A stretch of DNA of 64,000 nucleotides from Lysobacterales bacterium (GTDB lineage Bacteria > Pseudomonadota > Gammaproteobacteria > Xanthomonadales > Ahniellaceae). Under the pieces are notes generated by a model. The model ran no database searches. It was not told the DNA's origin and saw only the letters and a list, made by a program, of their open reading frames with translations. Of the stretch, positions 1 through 11,200 are shown piece by piece (within the stretch, counting starts at the first letter, position 1; each line of letters begins with the position of its first letter). Both the position numbers and the translations under genes were made by a program. The DNA is taken from the NCBI GenBank assembly GCA_016703225.1, contig JADJCM010000001.1:186001-250000 (forward strand). The letters run 5' to 3'.

Positions 1-1977
1 CACGCTGGCCACAGCGTGGCGATGTTCCGTGACCGCTTCTGGATCACGCTGTTGCTGACGGTTCCGGCCGTGGTCTGGTCGGGAATGATCCAGCATTGGT
101 TTGGCTACACCGCGCCGGTGTTTGTCGGGTCGTCGTGGATTCCTGCGCTGTTCGGGAGCGCCGTCTACCTCTATGGCGGGTGGCCCTTCCTGAAGGGCGC
201 CGCGGATGAACTCCGGCGTCGCCTGCCCGGAATGATGACGCTCATTTCACTCGCGATCAGCGTCGCCTTCGTGTTCAGTCTGGCGGTCAGTTTCGGCGCG
301 CCGGGCAGCGATTTGTGGTGGGAGCTGGCGTCGCTGGTGGCAATCATGTTGCTCGGCCACTGGATCGAGATGCGCTCCATCACCCAGGCACAAGGCGCGC
401 TGTGCGCACTGGCCAAGCTGCTTCCCGACAAAGCCGTTCGGATCGGCGCTGACGGCAGCAGCGAGGATGTCCTGGTCTCCACACTCGCCGCCGGGGACCT
501 GCTGCTGATCCGCCCTGGTGCGGGCATTCCCGCCGATGGCCTCGTTCGCGACGGCAAGAGCCCAGTCAACGAATCGATGATTACCGGCGAGTCGCGACCG
601 CTGAACAAGCAGGCGGGCGATGCCGTGATTGCGGGCACCTTGAACGGCCAGGGGTCGCTACGCGTGGAGGTGACGCGAACCGGCGATCAGACGGCGTTGG
701 CCGGCATCATGCGGCTGGTCGAACAGGCCCAACAATCACGCTCGCGGGCGCAGGCGCTGGCAGATCGAGCGGCGCGACTGCTGACGTTCGCCGCGATCGC
801 GATCGCCATGCTCACCGCCGTGGTCTGGACGGCGCTCGGTGCGCCATGGAACTACACCGTGGAACGCGTGGTGACGGTGCTCGTCATCGCCTGCCCGCAT
901 GCACTCGGACTCGCAGTGCCGCTGGTCATCGCGATCTCGACGACGCTCGGCGTCCAGCACGGGCTGCTGATTCGTGATCGCCGCGGCCTGGAAGAAGCGC
1001 GCAATCTCGACATCGTGGTATTCGACAAGACCGGGACGCTGACGCTGGCCGAGCACCGCGTGGTCGACATCGCGACCGACGCCATGCTCACGCCCGAGGA
1101 CGCCCTGCGCTTCGCCGCGGCCAGCGAACGCGACTCCGAGCATCCCGTTGCACGCGCCCTGCTGCGAAGCGCCGAAGAGCGCAGGCTGGTGGTTCCGCAG
1201 GCCACGGATTTCCATGCCGAGGCCGGTCGTGGCGTGGAAGCCATCGTCGATGGCCAAGTCTGGAAGGTGGGAGGTCCGGGGCTCTTGCGGGCGCTCAAGG
1301 TCGAGGCGCCGACGCAACTTCGCGGTGCGGCAGAGCGCGCCGCAGTCGCCGGTCGCTCGGCGATCTATCTGGTGGACGCGAGCGGTGTGCGTGCAGTATT
1401 CGCGATCGCCGACGCCATCCGCCCTGAATCGAAGGAAGCCGTGCGCTTGCTGCACGATGCCGGAATCGAGGTCGCCATGCTCACCGGCGACTCGGAAGCC
1501 GTCGCGCGCAGCGTGGCGACCGAGTTGGGCATCGACACCGTACTGGCCGAAGTCTTGCCCCAGGACAAGGCATCGGTGATCGAGGGCCTGCAAACCAAGG
1601 GCAAGCGCGTGGCCATGGTCGGCGACGGTGTAAACGATGCGCCGGCCCTGGTTTCGGCCGACGTCGGCGTGGCGATCGGCGCCGGGACCGACGTCGCGGT
1701 GGAGGCTGGAGACGTGGTTCTCGTGCGTTCAGACCCACGCGATGTTCCGGCGATCATCGCACTCAGTCGTGCCACCTACCGCAAGATGATCCAGAACTTG
1801 TGGTGGGCGGCTGGTTACAACATCGTCGCGATTCCTCTGGCGGCCGGCGTGCTGGTGCCTTGGGGCATCGTGCTGGCGCCGGCGCTGGGTGCCGTCTTGA
1901 TGTCGGTCAGCACGATCATCGTGGCGATCAACGCGCAACTGCTGCGCCGCGCACCGCTGGATCGTCTGCGGCGATAG
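1..1977 (+). CDS. copB: CopB-type heavy-metal P-type ATPase, 5' end outside window
   Basis: Integral membrane ATPase that exports copper or a related soft metal at the cost of ATP. The frame is open from base 1 (HAGHSVAMFRDRF), so the true start lies upstream and an N-terminal metal-binding region is not visible. In order the fragment shows the actuator TGES (about residue 195), the membrane metal motif CPH (bases 892-900), the phosphorylation loop DKTGTLT (from base 1024), the SEHP motif of the nucleotide-binding domain and GDGVNDAP (from base 1621), followed by two C-terminal membrane segments. A CPH rather than CPC motif is the mark of the P1B-3 (CopB-like) subgroup, whose members carry Cu(II)/Cu(I)/Ag(I). 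The family assignment is firm; the exact metal is inferred. Confidence 0.93.
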   Translation, partial: HAGHSVAMFRDRFWITLLLTVPAVVWSGMIQHWFGYTAPVFVGSSWIPALFGSAVYLYGGWPFLKGAADELRRRLPGMMTLISLAISVAFVFSLAVSFGAPGSDLWWELASLVAIMLLGHWIEMRSITQAQGALCALAKLLPDKAVRIGADGSSEDVLVSTLAAGDLLLIRPGAGIPADGLVRDGKSPVNESMITGESRPLNKQAGDAVIAGTLNGQGSLRVEVTRTGDQTALAGIMRLVEQAQQSRSRAQALADRAARLLTFAAIAIAMLTAVVWTALGAPWNYTVERVVTVLVIACPHALGLAVPLVIAISTTLGVQHGLLIRDRRGLEEARNLDIVVFDKTGTLTLAEHRVVDIATDAMLTPEDALRFAAASERDSEHPVARALLRSAEERRLVVPQATDFHAEAGRGVEAIVDGQVWKVGGPGLLRALKVEAPTQLRGAAERAAVAGRSAIYLVDASGVRAVFAIADAIRPESKEAVRLLHDAGIEVAMLTGDSEAVARSVATELGIDTVLAEVLPQDKASVIEGLQTKGKRVAMVGDGVNDAPALVSADVGVAIGAGTDVAVEAGDVVLVRSDPRDVPAIIALSRATYRKMIQNLWWAAGYNIVAIPLAAGVLVPWGIVLAPALGAVLMSVSTIIVAINAQLLRRAPLDRLRR

Positions 1978-2056
1978 CGCGCTGCGCGGGACCGGGCTTC
2001 GGCATGCCCGCAACCGATCCAGCGACCGCGCCGACAACAGTCTCGGCGACTGCGCC

Positions 2057-2266
2057 ATGGTCGACGGCAACCTCGCCAACGGCCAGGACCTCGACGGCGC
2101 CGCCGGCGAGGGAACGGACGTGGTGCTGTACTACCGCGCCGGCGTCCGCGACCGCACCAACGAAGGCGCCGGCACCCAGGACTCGATGGTCTGCAAGAAG
2201 GTCGGCCCGCTGTTCACCCCGATCGGCAACTGGGCCAGCGTGCTGTTTGCGGACGGGTTCGAGTAA
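2057..2266 (+). pseudogene. 3' fragment of a secreted DGFE-tailed protein
   Basis: A 69-codon frame that ends LFADGFE and stop, the tail shared by ten other proteins or broken genes in this window. It has no signal peptide or convincing start: the same frame reads back through plausible coding sequence (DRADNSLGDCA) towards the stop of the metal ATPase. I read it as the surviving C-terminal end of a larger exported protein cut off by rearrangement, not a complete gene. No fold is recognisable; two cysteines remain. Confidence 0.5.
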
Positions 2267-2683
2267 CCCACCCTCGCGGCACTTCCTCGGCGATCCTTCC
2301 CGAGGAATCTGCTTGCCGCGCAAGCCTCCTGGCCGCGAGCTTTCCGCCGAGAAGCCTCCAACATCCCCGAGCCGCAGACCAAGCCGCAGTCGCGCACTTC
2401 TCCTCTCTCCCCTCGCGGGAGAGAGGCCGGGAGAGAGGGGCGCCTCGTGACAGCGCTCCGCGTCGCCGCGGGCACACCGCTGGTTGCAACCACGTCGTCC
2501 CCACGCTCGATGATTCGTCGGATATTCCGGTTTCGGCATGCAGCCACCCGCACCCGGAAAGCGCGGGTCTGAGCGGCGGGCCAGGCGGGCAGAGCGGGCG
2601 GCCACGGGGGGCCGCCCTACGTGGGTGGGGCGGCTCCCGGAGGTGATCGCGGCCGGGCGCGGTTCCCGCAGGGGCGCTTGGGT
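2267..2683. other. intergenic stretch with two hairpins, no gene
   Basis: No reading frame here looks coding. It holds a perfect 10-bp stem at 2402-2426 (CCTCTCTCCC pairing with GGGAGAGAGG, loop of 5), followed by a further GGGAGAGAGG copy, which resembles the CTCTCCC/GGGAGAG repeats common between genes in Xanthomonadales. A second hairpin lies at 2596-2617 (GGGCGGCC pairing with GGCCGCCC), about 67 bases past the stop of the minus-strand peptidase gene, and may act as its terminator although no U-run follows. Confidence 0.5.
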
Positions 2684-4984
2684 TCAGGGCGCGGCGGTGG
2701 GGTTGAGGTCGAGCTTGCGGTAGCCGATGCGCGCATCGCCGAAGTGGGCGGGGACGGCGACGCGGTTGCGGGCGGTGGCGATGGGGTGGAGGTCGGGGGC
2801 CGCGCCTGCGGACTGGGCGAGTGCGTAGGCTTCGGCAGCGACGCCTTCGGGCCAGTCGATCTCGAAGCGCACCGGGGCGCCGGTGGGATAGACGAACACG
2901 CTGCGCCAGGCGCCCGTCTGCGCGCGCTGGCGGCGGATCGGTGCGGCGAAGGCGACGCCATCGACGCGCACGGCCGCGAGCGGCACCGCAGCGGGCAGGA
3001 TCAGCGCGACCAGGGCTTCGGGTTCCGGGGGCGTGAGTTCGATCCGTCGTGCGCCGGTCGCATCGGTGGAGAGTGCGGCCGTTGGCGGCGCCAGTCCTTC
3101 GCCTTGCAGCGCGACCGTGGGAACCTCGGCGTCTACCCACGGCAGCACGCGCTGGGCTGCGGGCGGTTTCGGCAAGGCGGACAGCCAGGTCGCGTCCTCG
3201 CCGGCCGCGAGTCCGGACAGATGCAGCACGCGGCCCTCGGGTCCGGCGATGTCGCGCAGCACCAGCGTCGCGCGCGTGTCGGCATCAAAGGGCGGCCGAA
3301 GCGCGGCGACGCCCACCGCTCCGAGCGCCAGCACCCAGGCGCCGAGCAGCAGGCGCGCGCGCCAGGGCGACAGCGCCGGCAAGGTGGCGCCAAGCGGCAG
3401 CATCACTGCGGCTACCAACACGCCGAGCCCGACCAGCGCGGTGGGTCCCAGACTGTCGTGGAGCTGCAGCAGCGACGCCGCCTGCGTCGCCAGCAGCGAA
3501 GCCGCCAGCACGGCGGCGATCAGCATGCAGCGCGCGGGCGCGAGCGCGGCGAAGGGCGCCACCGCCAGCAGCGGCACCAGCGCGAGGTAGGCCCCGCCCG
3601 GCAGCATCCAGATCAACGCGACTGCCGCGAACCAGAGCAGCAGCAACAGCGCCGCGAGCCAGGCCGCGACGCCGGTCCAGGCGATCGCGCGCGCTGCCAC
3701 GCTCAGCGCTACCGCGAGGCCGATCGCGGCGGCGGCGAATTGCAGCGCGTGCGCATTTGCGGTCCATGGCATCGGCACCGCGCCGAGTCCCTGCCAGGCA
3801 CCGAGCGCGCCCGCGGCCAAGGCTCCCGCGAGCAGCGGCGCGGCCAGTGCCAGGCCACCCGCAAGTGCCACCGCACGCACGCGGATCGTGCCGCTGCGAT
3901 ACGCGCGCATCAGGAACACCGCGAGCCCGAGCGTGCCCAGCGCGAGCAGCAGCAGGTTCGCGCGCGCCGACCAGTGCCAGACGCGACCGGCCCAGTCGAA
4001 ATACACGCGGTCGGCATCCGCGACGACCGTGGTGCCCGGTGTGGCCAGTGCGCGCGCTGCGGCCAGTGCGCCGTCGCCCAGATGCTGCAGGCTGCCGGAG
4101 TCCAGATGTGCCAGGTCATCGAGCGGCGTGTGATAGCGCGCGCCGCCACCGATGAAGGCAAAGTTCGCGCCGGCGAGCCCCTCGCGCTTGTACACCGAGA
4201 AGTCGGTGTTGTTCGGCATGCGCTGGTAGATCTCGTAAGCCAGCGAGCTCAACGCTGGGTCGGGCAGTGCCGGCGCCAGCGCCGCGATCAGTGCCGCGTT
4301 GCCGGGCTGCGTCTCGAACAGGTTGGCGCGACCGCGGGTGCCGCGTGCCTCGAGGTTGAGCACCGCGCCGACGCGTGCGAACTCGGGTTCCTGCACGAAG
4401 GCCTCGGCGCCGAGCAGCCCCGCTTCCTCGCCATCGGCGACCAGGATCAGGATCTCGCGACGTGGACCTGCATCGGCCTGGAGCGCGCGCGCGATCTCGA
4501 CCAGGGCCGCGGTGCCGGCACCGGCATCACCGGCACCGGGCCCGGCACCGACCGAGTCGTAGTGCGAGGTCAGCAGCAGTGCCGCCTCGTCGCCCGCACC
4601 CGGCAAGCGCACCAGCAGATTCTCGACGCGGCCGCAGACGCCGTAGTCGGCACAGACGAAGCGCGGGCGCCGCTCCGCGCTCAGCCCGATGTCCGCGAAG
4701 GCCGCGACCACGCGATCGGCCACCGCCGCGTTCGCCGCCGTCCCGAGCCGATGCGGCCGTTCGTCGCCGAGCAGCTCGACCAGCACCGCGCGCGCCCGCA
4801 TTGCAGAAAACACCGCAGGATCAGCGGTGGCGGGCAGTGGCTCTGGAACCCGCTGTCCCCAGATGGCCGCAAGCAGCACCAGCCCCCACCACAGCCAGGT
4901 CAGCAGCGCACCCAGCCGCTCCCTGCGCATCGCATCCATCCGCCGCACCGTGTCGTTGCTCGAACGCGAAGCGTAGCTTGGCAT
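2684..4984 (-). CDS. M28 family metallopeptidase with multispan membrane domain
   Basis: Predicted membrane-anchored zinc aminopeptidase related to ERMP1/Fxna-like M28 proteins. One N-terminal membrane segment (WLWWGLVLLAAIWG) is followed by the M28 catalytic domain at about residues 50-310. This shows the zinc-site motifs SHYDS, GAGD and ADGEEAGLLGAEAF and a late metal-ligand region near YHTPLDD. The second half, about residues 330-580, is a run of hydrophobic helices, and the last 150 residues are a soluble beta-rich domain. At 766 residues it fits the large membrane subgroup. The first ATG is uncertain; M16 (MDAMRRERLG) would also give a good start. It lies directly beyond the duplicated groEL tail, so its upstream region may have been altered by that event. 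Confidence 0.82.
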   Translation of the reverse strand: MPSYASRSSNDTVRRMDAMRRERLGALLTWLWWGLVLLAAIWGQRVPEPLPATADPAVFSAMRARAVLVELLGDERPHRLGTAANAAVADRVVAAFADIGLSAERRPRFVCADYGVCGRVENLLVRLPGAGDEAALLLTSHYDSVGAGPGAGDAGAGTAALVEIARALQADAGPRREILILVADGEEAGLLGAEAFVQEPEFARVGAVLNLEARGTRGRANLFETQPGNAALIAALAPALPDPALSSLAYEIYQRMPNNTDFSVYKREGLAGANFAFIGGGARYHTPLDDLAHLDSGSLQHLGDGALAAARALATPGTTVVADADRVYFDWAGRVWHWSARANLLLLALGTLGLAVFLMRAYRSGTIRVRAVALAGGLALAAPLLAGALAAGALGAWQGLGAVPMPWTANAHALQFAAAAIGLAVALSVAARAIAWTGVAAWLAALLLLLWFAAVALIWMLPGGAYLALVPLLAVAPFAALAPARCMLIAAVLAASLLATQAASLLQLHDSLGPTALVGLGVLVAAVMLPLGATLPALSPWRARLLLGAWVLALGAVGVAALRPPFDADTRATLVLRDIAGPEGRVLHLSGLAAGEDATWLSALPKPPAAQRVLPWVDAEVPTVALQGEGLAPPTAALSTDATGARRIELTPPEPEALVALILPAAVPLAAVRVDGVAFAAPIRRQRAQTGAWRSVFVYPTGAPVRFEIDWPEGVAAEAYALAQSAGAAPDLHPIATARNRVAVPAHFGDARIGYRKLDLNPTAAP

Positions 4985-4996
4985 CGCACCCTTGCG

Positions 4997-5027
4997 GGCG
5001 CTCCGATATCAGAAATCCATGCCGCCC
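4997..5027. repeat. direct repeat copy 1: relic of groEL 3' end
   Basis: Thirty-one bases matching 5979-6009 at 28 positions, with the last 20 (5008-5027) identical. On the minus strand this reads GGCGGCATGGATTTCTGAT, the final codons and stop of groEL (GGMDF), plus the adjacent end of the REP element. The two copies bracket the Panacea module. Confidence 0.8.
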
Positions 5028-5030
5028 CGG

Positions 5031-5298
5031 CTATTGCCCCGAGAGCAGCGAGAGTGCGTCGCGGATCAGGCGTTCCTGCGCGCGCGTGGTGTCGTCGAAA
5101 GCCCGCGTAGGGGTGTCCGTGAAAGCAGGGCGGATCCTCGGGGCGCAACCCGGCGTAACGACTGGTGAGCAGCCGGAACACGATGTCGCCCCGCTCCGGC
5201 GAGGCCAGCACGAGCAGGTACTTGGGCATCCGCTCACCCGTCCCGGCGTCGACATAGAACCCTGCGTCGCGGCAGACCGAGCCAACACGCGCCAACAC
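5031..5298 (-). pseudogene. broken partner gene of the Panacea antitoxin-like gene
   Basis: Starts with GTG four bases after the stop of the Panacea gene. The first 60 or so codons look coding (RDAGFYVDAGTGERMPKYLL, then a conserved-looking segment ending FHGHPYAGF). After that the frame turns to low-quality sequence running into the peptidase gene, while a plausible C-terminus (TRAQERLIRDALSLLSGQ, stop at 5031-5033) appears in another frame. The two halves are probably the ends of one gene that lost its middle. Position suggests the toxin or partner of the Panacea protein, but I do not recognise the family. Confidence 0.5.
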
Positions 5299-5301
5299 GC
5301 C

Positions 5302-5862
5302 TCAGTGCCCTTGCGCGAGCCGGATGCCCTCGTACTCGGTGGCGGCCTCCCGGACGAGCGCTGCATGCGAGTCTTCTTCGCGAATCGCGAGCGCAAACGG
5401 GATGCGCTCCAGGTTCCCGCGGCCGTTGTCCCAGATGGCCGCCCAAGGCCCGCGCTCCTCGTGGGTCACGCCGATCATGGGCTTGGAGAAGTCGTCCCGG
5501 AATCGGGTCGCGAGCTCGTGCATGAGGCGCAGTTCGCGTCGCGTGAAATGGCTGTCGTCGAATGCGCGCAGCGGTCGCACGGACTCGCGCACGAAGTCGA
5601 CTACCTGCAGCGGAACGATGTCGATGTCGTCGGCAAAGTCTGGCTCAAGCGCATCCCACTCCTGATAGAGCTCCATCGGTACCGGCCCCATCTTCATGGC
5701 TCGGTATTCCATGCCCGTGACTGGGGCGCCCGTCTGACGGTAGTGCTCGAAATCCAGCAGGTACAGCAGCTTGATCAGCTTGATCTTGCCGCAATGGCGG
5801 GTGTGCTCCGCGAAGTAGATCGCGGCGTTGATCAGCTTCTCGCGATCGTGGCTCTTGAGCAT
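5302..5862 (-). CDS. Panacea-domain (DUF4065, SocA-like) antitoxin-type protein
   Basis: 186 residues from ATG at 5862 (MLKSHDREKLINAAIYF), preceded by a GGAG 10 bases upstream; longer reading back to 5991 would run into the groEL terminator and REP and is rejected. The sequence has the Panacea layout: KLINAAIYFAEH, then IKLIKLLYLLDFEHYRQTG and MGPVPMELYQEW. Panacea domains act as antitoxin modules paired with many unrelated toxins, and SocA is the best-known relative. The following gene in the same orientation is its natural partner but is broken. The pair sits between two copies of the groEL 3' end, which implies recent insertion. Confidence 0.82.
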   Translation of the reverse strand: MLKSHDREKLINAAIYFAEHTRHCGKIKLIKLLYLLDFEHYRQTGAPVTGMEYRAMKMGPVPMELYQEWDALEPDFADDIDIVPLQVVDFVRESVRPLRAFDDSHFTRRELRLMHELATRFRDDFSKPMIGVTHEERGPWAAIWDNGRGNLERIPFALAIREEDSHAALVREAATEYEGIRLAQGH

Positions 5863-5924
5863 GAGAAACCATCTCCGGCGGGCAGCGGCAGGGTAAGCCC
5901 AGCGACGGACCGCCGCAGCCGGCA

Positions 5925-5955
5925 AGAAAAACCCCGCATCGCTGCGGGGTTTGTC
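5925..5955 (-). terminator. Rho-independent terminator after groEL
   Basis: On the minus strand AAACCCCGCA-GCGA-TGCGGGGTTT followed by TTCTT: a 10-bp stem, a four-base loop and a T-rich tail, about 40 bases past the groEL stop. Confidence 0.85.
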
Positions 5956-5961
5956 GTGCAT

Positions 5962-5989
5962 CGGATCGCGCCACAAGTGGCGCTCATAC
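5962..5989. repeat. REP-type element at groEL 3' end
   Basis: Single copy of the palindromic unit CGCGCCACAAGTGGCGCTC that also forms the inverted pair between groES and groEL (7663-7741). It lies immediately next to the groEL stop codon. Confidence 0.65.
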
Positions 5990-5990
5990 A

Positions 5991-7635
<1,645 letters not shown>

Positions 7636-7662
7636 GTTTGCTTCCTTAATGATTGTCTTTTT

Positions 7663-7741
7663 GTAGGAGCGCCACTTGTGGCGCGATCCGAAATTCGGGC
7701 GGGGTGCGGAAGAGCAATCGCGCCACAAGTGGCGCTCCTAC
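7663..7741. repeat. inverted REP pair in the groES-groEL gap
   Basis: GTAGGAGCGCCACTTGTGGC at the left arm is mirrored by its reverse complement at the right arm (ending CTCCTAC), about 25 bases each with about 30 bases between. In RNA this could form a large stem between the two cistrons and may set the groES/groEL ratio or stabilise the upstream message. Confidence 0.8.
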
Positions 7742-7753
7742 ATGTGGATTCGA

Positions 7754-8041
7754 TTAACCGAGAACCGCGAAGATGTCGTCTTCCTTGATGAAGACGTATT
7801 CAACGCCGTCGAGCTTCTGCTCGGTGCCGCTGTACTTGCCGAACAGCACCTTGTCGCCGACCTTGACCGTCGGGGCGCGCACCGAACCGTTGTCCAGCGG
7901 CTTGCCCGGACCGACGGCGACGATTTCGCCGCGGATCGGCTTCTCGGTGGCCGAATCCGGGATCACGATGCCACCGGCGGAGATCTTTTCTTCTTCCATG
8001 CGCTTGATGACAACACGGTCGTGAAGCGGTTTGATGTTCAT
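7754..8041 (-). CDS. groES: co-chaperonin GroES
   Basis: 10-kDa lid of the GroEL folding chamber, 95 residues from ATG at 8041 (MNIKPLHDRVVIKRM). The start is supported by AGAGGA five bases upstream. The mobile loop region (EEEKISAGGIVIPDSATEKP) and the core GEIVAVGPGKPLDNG are typical, as is the C-terminus EYVFIKEDDIFAVLG. First gene of the groES-groEL operon, under a CIRCE operator. Confidence 0.97.
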   Translation of the reverse strand: MNIKPLHDRVVIKRMEEEKISAGGIVIPDSATEKPIRGEIVAVGPGKPLDNGSVRAPTVKVGDKVLFGKYSGTEQKLDGVEYVFIKEDDIFAVLG

Positions 8042-8089
8042 GCTCATCCTCTGCAAACGATTGATTGAACGAAGATTCTCGACAAGTTG

Positions 8090-8121
8090 TTAGCACTCAC
8101 CGTCGATGAGTGCCAATTCTA
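8090..8121 (-). promoter_or_regulatory. CIRCE operator and -10 element of groESL
   Basis: TTAGCACTC-N9-GAGTGCCAA at 8090-8116 matches the CIRCE inverted repeat (consensus TTAGCACTC-N9-GAGTGCTAA) with one mismatch in the right arm. CIRCE is bound by the repressor HrcA. On the minus strand TAGAAT (8116-8121) abuts the operator as a likely -10 box, so HrcA would block transcription start. hrcA itself is not in the window. Confidence 0.92.
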
Positions 8122-8296
8122 GCCGCCGACGCTTCCCAGGAGAAGGTCGCGTCGGGGACGGCCCGGAGATGGGGCAGTCGGTGCCGGATTCAAGGGCTGC
8201 CCGGAACCGATGCGCACCAAAAAAACGGGGCCGCCCTGCGGCGACCCCGGATCACTCGACGAGCCCGGCCCGCAGGCCGGCCCGTGGCCTTCGTAG

Positions 8297-11200
8297 TTAC
8301 TCGAAGCCGTCGGCGAACACGGCGTCGACCAGCGGTCCGACCGTGATCGCGAAGGTCTTCGGATCCGAAGTGTCGATGCCGCCATTGGCAGTGCCACCGG
8401 AATCCTGCAGCGTGACGTTGAAACTGGCAGTGCCGCTCAGGCCGGACAGGGTGTAGCTGAGCGTGCCGTCGGCAGCGATCGCGGTGCCGCTGACGATGCC
8501 GTTCGGGTCCGCAGTTTCGGTCACGTTGTAGCCGAGCACCGTCTGCGCGCCCTCATACGGGCCGAAGTTGATGGCCCCGATGAAACCAGCCGAGGTCTGC
8601 GCCCCGCTGGTTCCGCCGGCGTGCGACGGCGAGGTACCCGGCGTGAACGAAGGCTTGTCGTTGACCGCTGCAACGATGACATCGAAGGTGGCGGTCGCAG
8701 TGAGGGCGCCGCCATCGGTCACGGTGAGCGTGATGGTGGCAGTACCGAAGCGGTTCGCATCCGGCGTCACGGTGACGGTGCGCGCGCTGCCGCTGCCGCC
8801 GAGCACGATGTTGGCGTTCGGCACCAGCGTGGTGTCGCTCGAACTGGCGCTCAGCACCAGCGCGCCGACCGCGGTTTCGGTGTCGCCGACGGTCACGGCA
8901 AGCGCGCTGGTCGCGGCATCTTCGAGGAGGTTCGCGTTCGCCGGCCCGGTGATCGAGGGCGCGGTGTTCACCGCCGCCACCGAGCACACCGGTGAACTCG
9001 CCAGCACCGACACGTCATCGATGCGCAGGCCATTGGCCCCGCCGGCGGCGACGCTGCTGTCGGCAGCCAGGCGCCACTTCAACTGCACCGACTGTCCGGC
9101 CGCAGCGGCCGGCAGGTTGATGGTCGAGGTCAGGTAGGTCGGCAGCGCCGTGGTTCCGCCGGAGAGTCCGCTCCAGGCCTGGCGGCCGGCGATCGGACTG
9201 GACCAGCTCGACGAGATCGTGTCGGTGTAGCCACCAGCCACGAAGGCATTGCCGCCGGTGGTGATGTCGGCATATGCCCCGCCGTTGATCGCAAGCTCGA
9301 CCACCGCACCGTCGTAGGTGTCCTCCAGGTTGAACAGGTTTCGGAAACTGAGCTGCCCGCCCCCCGCCGGCACACTGATCGCGGGGCTGATGATCTCGGC
9401 GTTTCCGACCGCGGTGACGTTCGGGCTGTAGGCGTCGTTCGGCACGCTGTTTGGCAGCGTGATCGAACTGACGAAGGCAACGCCGGCATCCGACTGCGCG
9501 GTGGTCCAGCCCGCGGGCAACGCCGGGGCGGTGACGCTGTCGAAGTTCTCGCTCAGGGCGGTGGTGGTCGACGTGGTACCGAGCTGCAGGGTGAAGGTCG
9601 CAGTGCCGAGGTTCAGCGCACCGTCCTGCAGGGTGAGCGTCAGCGTGATGTCGTCACCGCAAACGCCAGCCGCGGTGAAGCTGAAGTCGCGGCTGACATT
9701 GGCGCCGCCGCCCACGAGCACGCCGTAGTTCTGCGGACCGCTCGGCGCGGTCACGCCGCCGCTGGCCTGAAGCGTCGCGACCAGGTTGGTGCTGTTGGTG
9801 GGAGCCGTATTGTGCAGCGGCAGCGACACCGTCACCGTCTCGCCCGGGTCCGGTGCGGAGTTCAGCGGCAGGAAATTCTCTGCGCTGACCAGGGCCGGCG
9901 GGGCCGAAGCGATCGCCGGGGAGCCGGAAATGCACGCATTCACCGTGGTGGTATTGCCATCGGTCACCACCACTGCATTGTCGGTGTAGGTCGAGTAGTT
10001 GGTCTTGCTCACGGTGACCGTGTAGGTGGCAGGCGACACGCCGATATTGCTGAGCAACGCACCGCTGGCGTTGGTCTGACGCGAGAAGCCGCCACTGACG
10101 CTCACCGTCGCATCGGCGATGTCGGCGCTGCTGCTGCAATCGGTGATGTGCGCGGCGATCAGGCCCCGCGGTGGCGTGGTGCAGCCCGGGTAGGTGAACT
10201 TGCCGAAGCGCGTGCGCCAGGCGCTGGTGCTGGTAGATGCGTAGTACTCCTGCGTGTACCAGAAGGTGCATTCGTCGGTCGGGTCGACACCCATCGCGCT
10301 GTAGTCGCCCCAGCGATTGCTCGACGAAGTCTGCGAACCACCGGAAGCAAAGAAGCTTGCCTCGCCCTCGTTGAGGCCGCCGCCGGTGCCGGAACCGGTG
10401 CGACCGGCGATGACGATGTTCGGGAAGCTGCTCGAAGACGACTGCGAGAAGCCGAGCGCGAGATTGCCCTGCGCGTCCTGGGCGATGCTGCCCATGAAGT
10501 TGTTGACGCCACCGGCGCCATTGCCGGGTGCCAGATTCTGCGTGCCCTGGTCGCGCACGGTCGGCAATGCCGCGCCGGTATCGGTGCTGCGCAACTCGAA
10601 CCAGCGTTCCCCCGCCTGGTACGTGGCCATGCTGGTCGGATTGACGCCCGAGACATTGACCGTGAAGGTGCCGACATAGGAGTTCACCGGCGCCGCGGCA
10701 GTGCCGAGGTTGCGATAGCCGACGCGGAACATCAGGCGATCGGCGATCGCATCCAGACCGACTGCCGTGCCGCTCTGTTCGATCACGCTGCGCGAGGAAG
10801 TGGGAGCGCGCGCGTCGAACGCGGCCAGGGTGATGTCGCCCTTGGTGGTGAAGGTCGATGCACCCGGGTTGGCGTAGTTCGGCACCAGTTCGTAGATGCG
10901 CAGGCCGTCGGTCGCCGAACCGAACTCGTCGGCGAGGAACTCCACGAAACGGTGCGGCAAACCGGCTGGCGGCGCGATGAAGCCGTCCAGGTCGATCGGC
11001 AGATGGCCGCCGGCATTGACGTTGCTGTAGAAGATGTAGGACGCGCTGGGATCACCAGCCAGCATCTTGGCGCGATCGAAGGCAAAGAACCCAGCGCCGG
11101 TATAGGCGGTGCCCGCCTGGTTGAACATGTGGTCGGCCATGTAATAGCCGTCGGGCCACACACCGTAGTGCGGATAGTCGTGGAACTCGCCGTTGGGCAT

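Noticed and set aside
2621..5110. 829-codon frame opposite the M28 peptidase
   Set aside because: Arg/Gly/Gln-rich product with no domain; the minus-strand frame has clear peptidase motifs.
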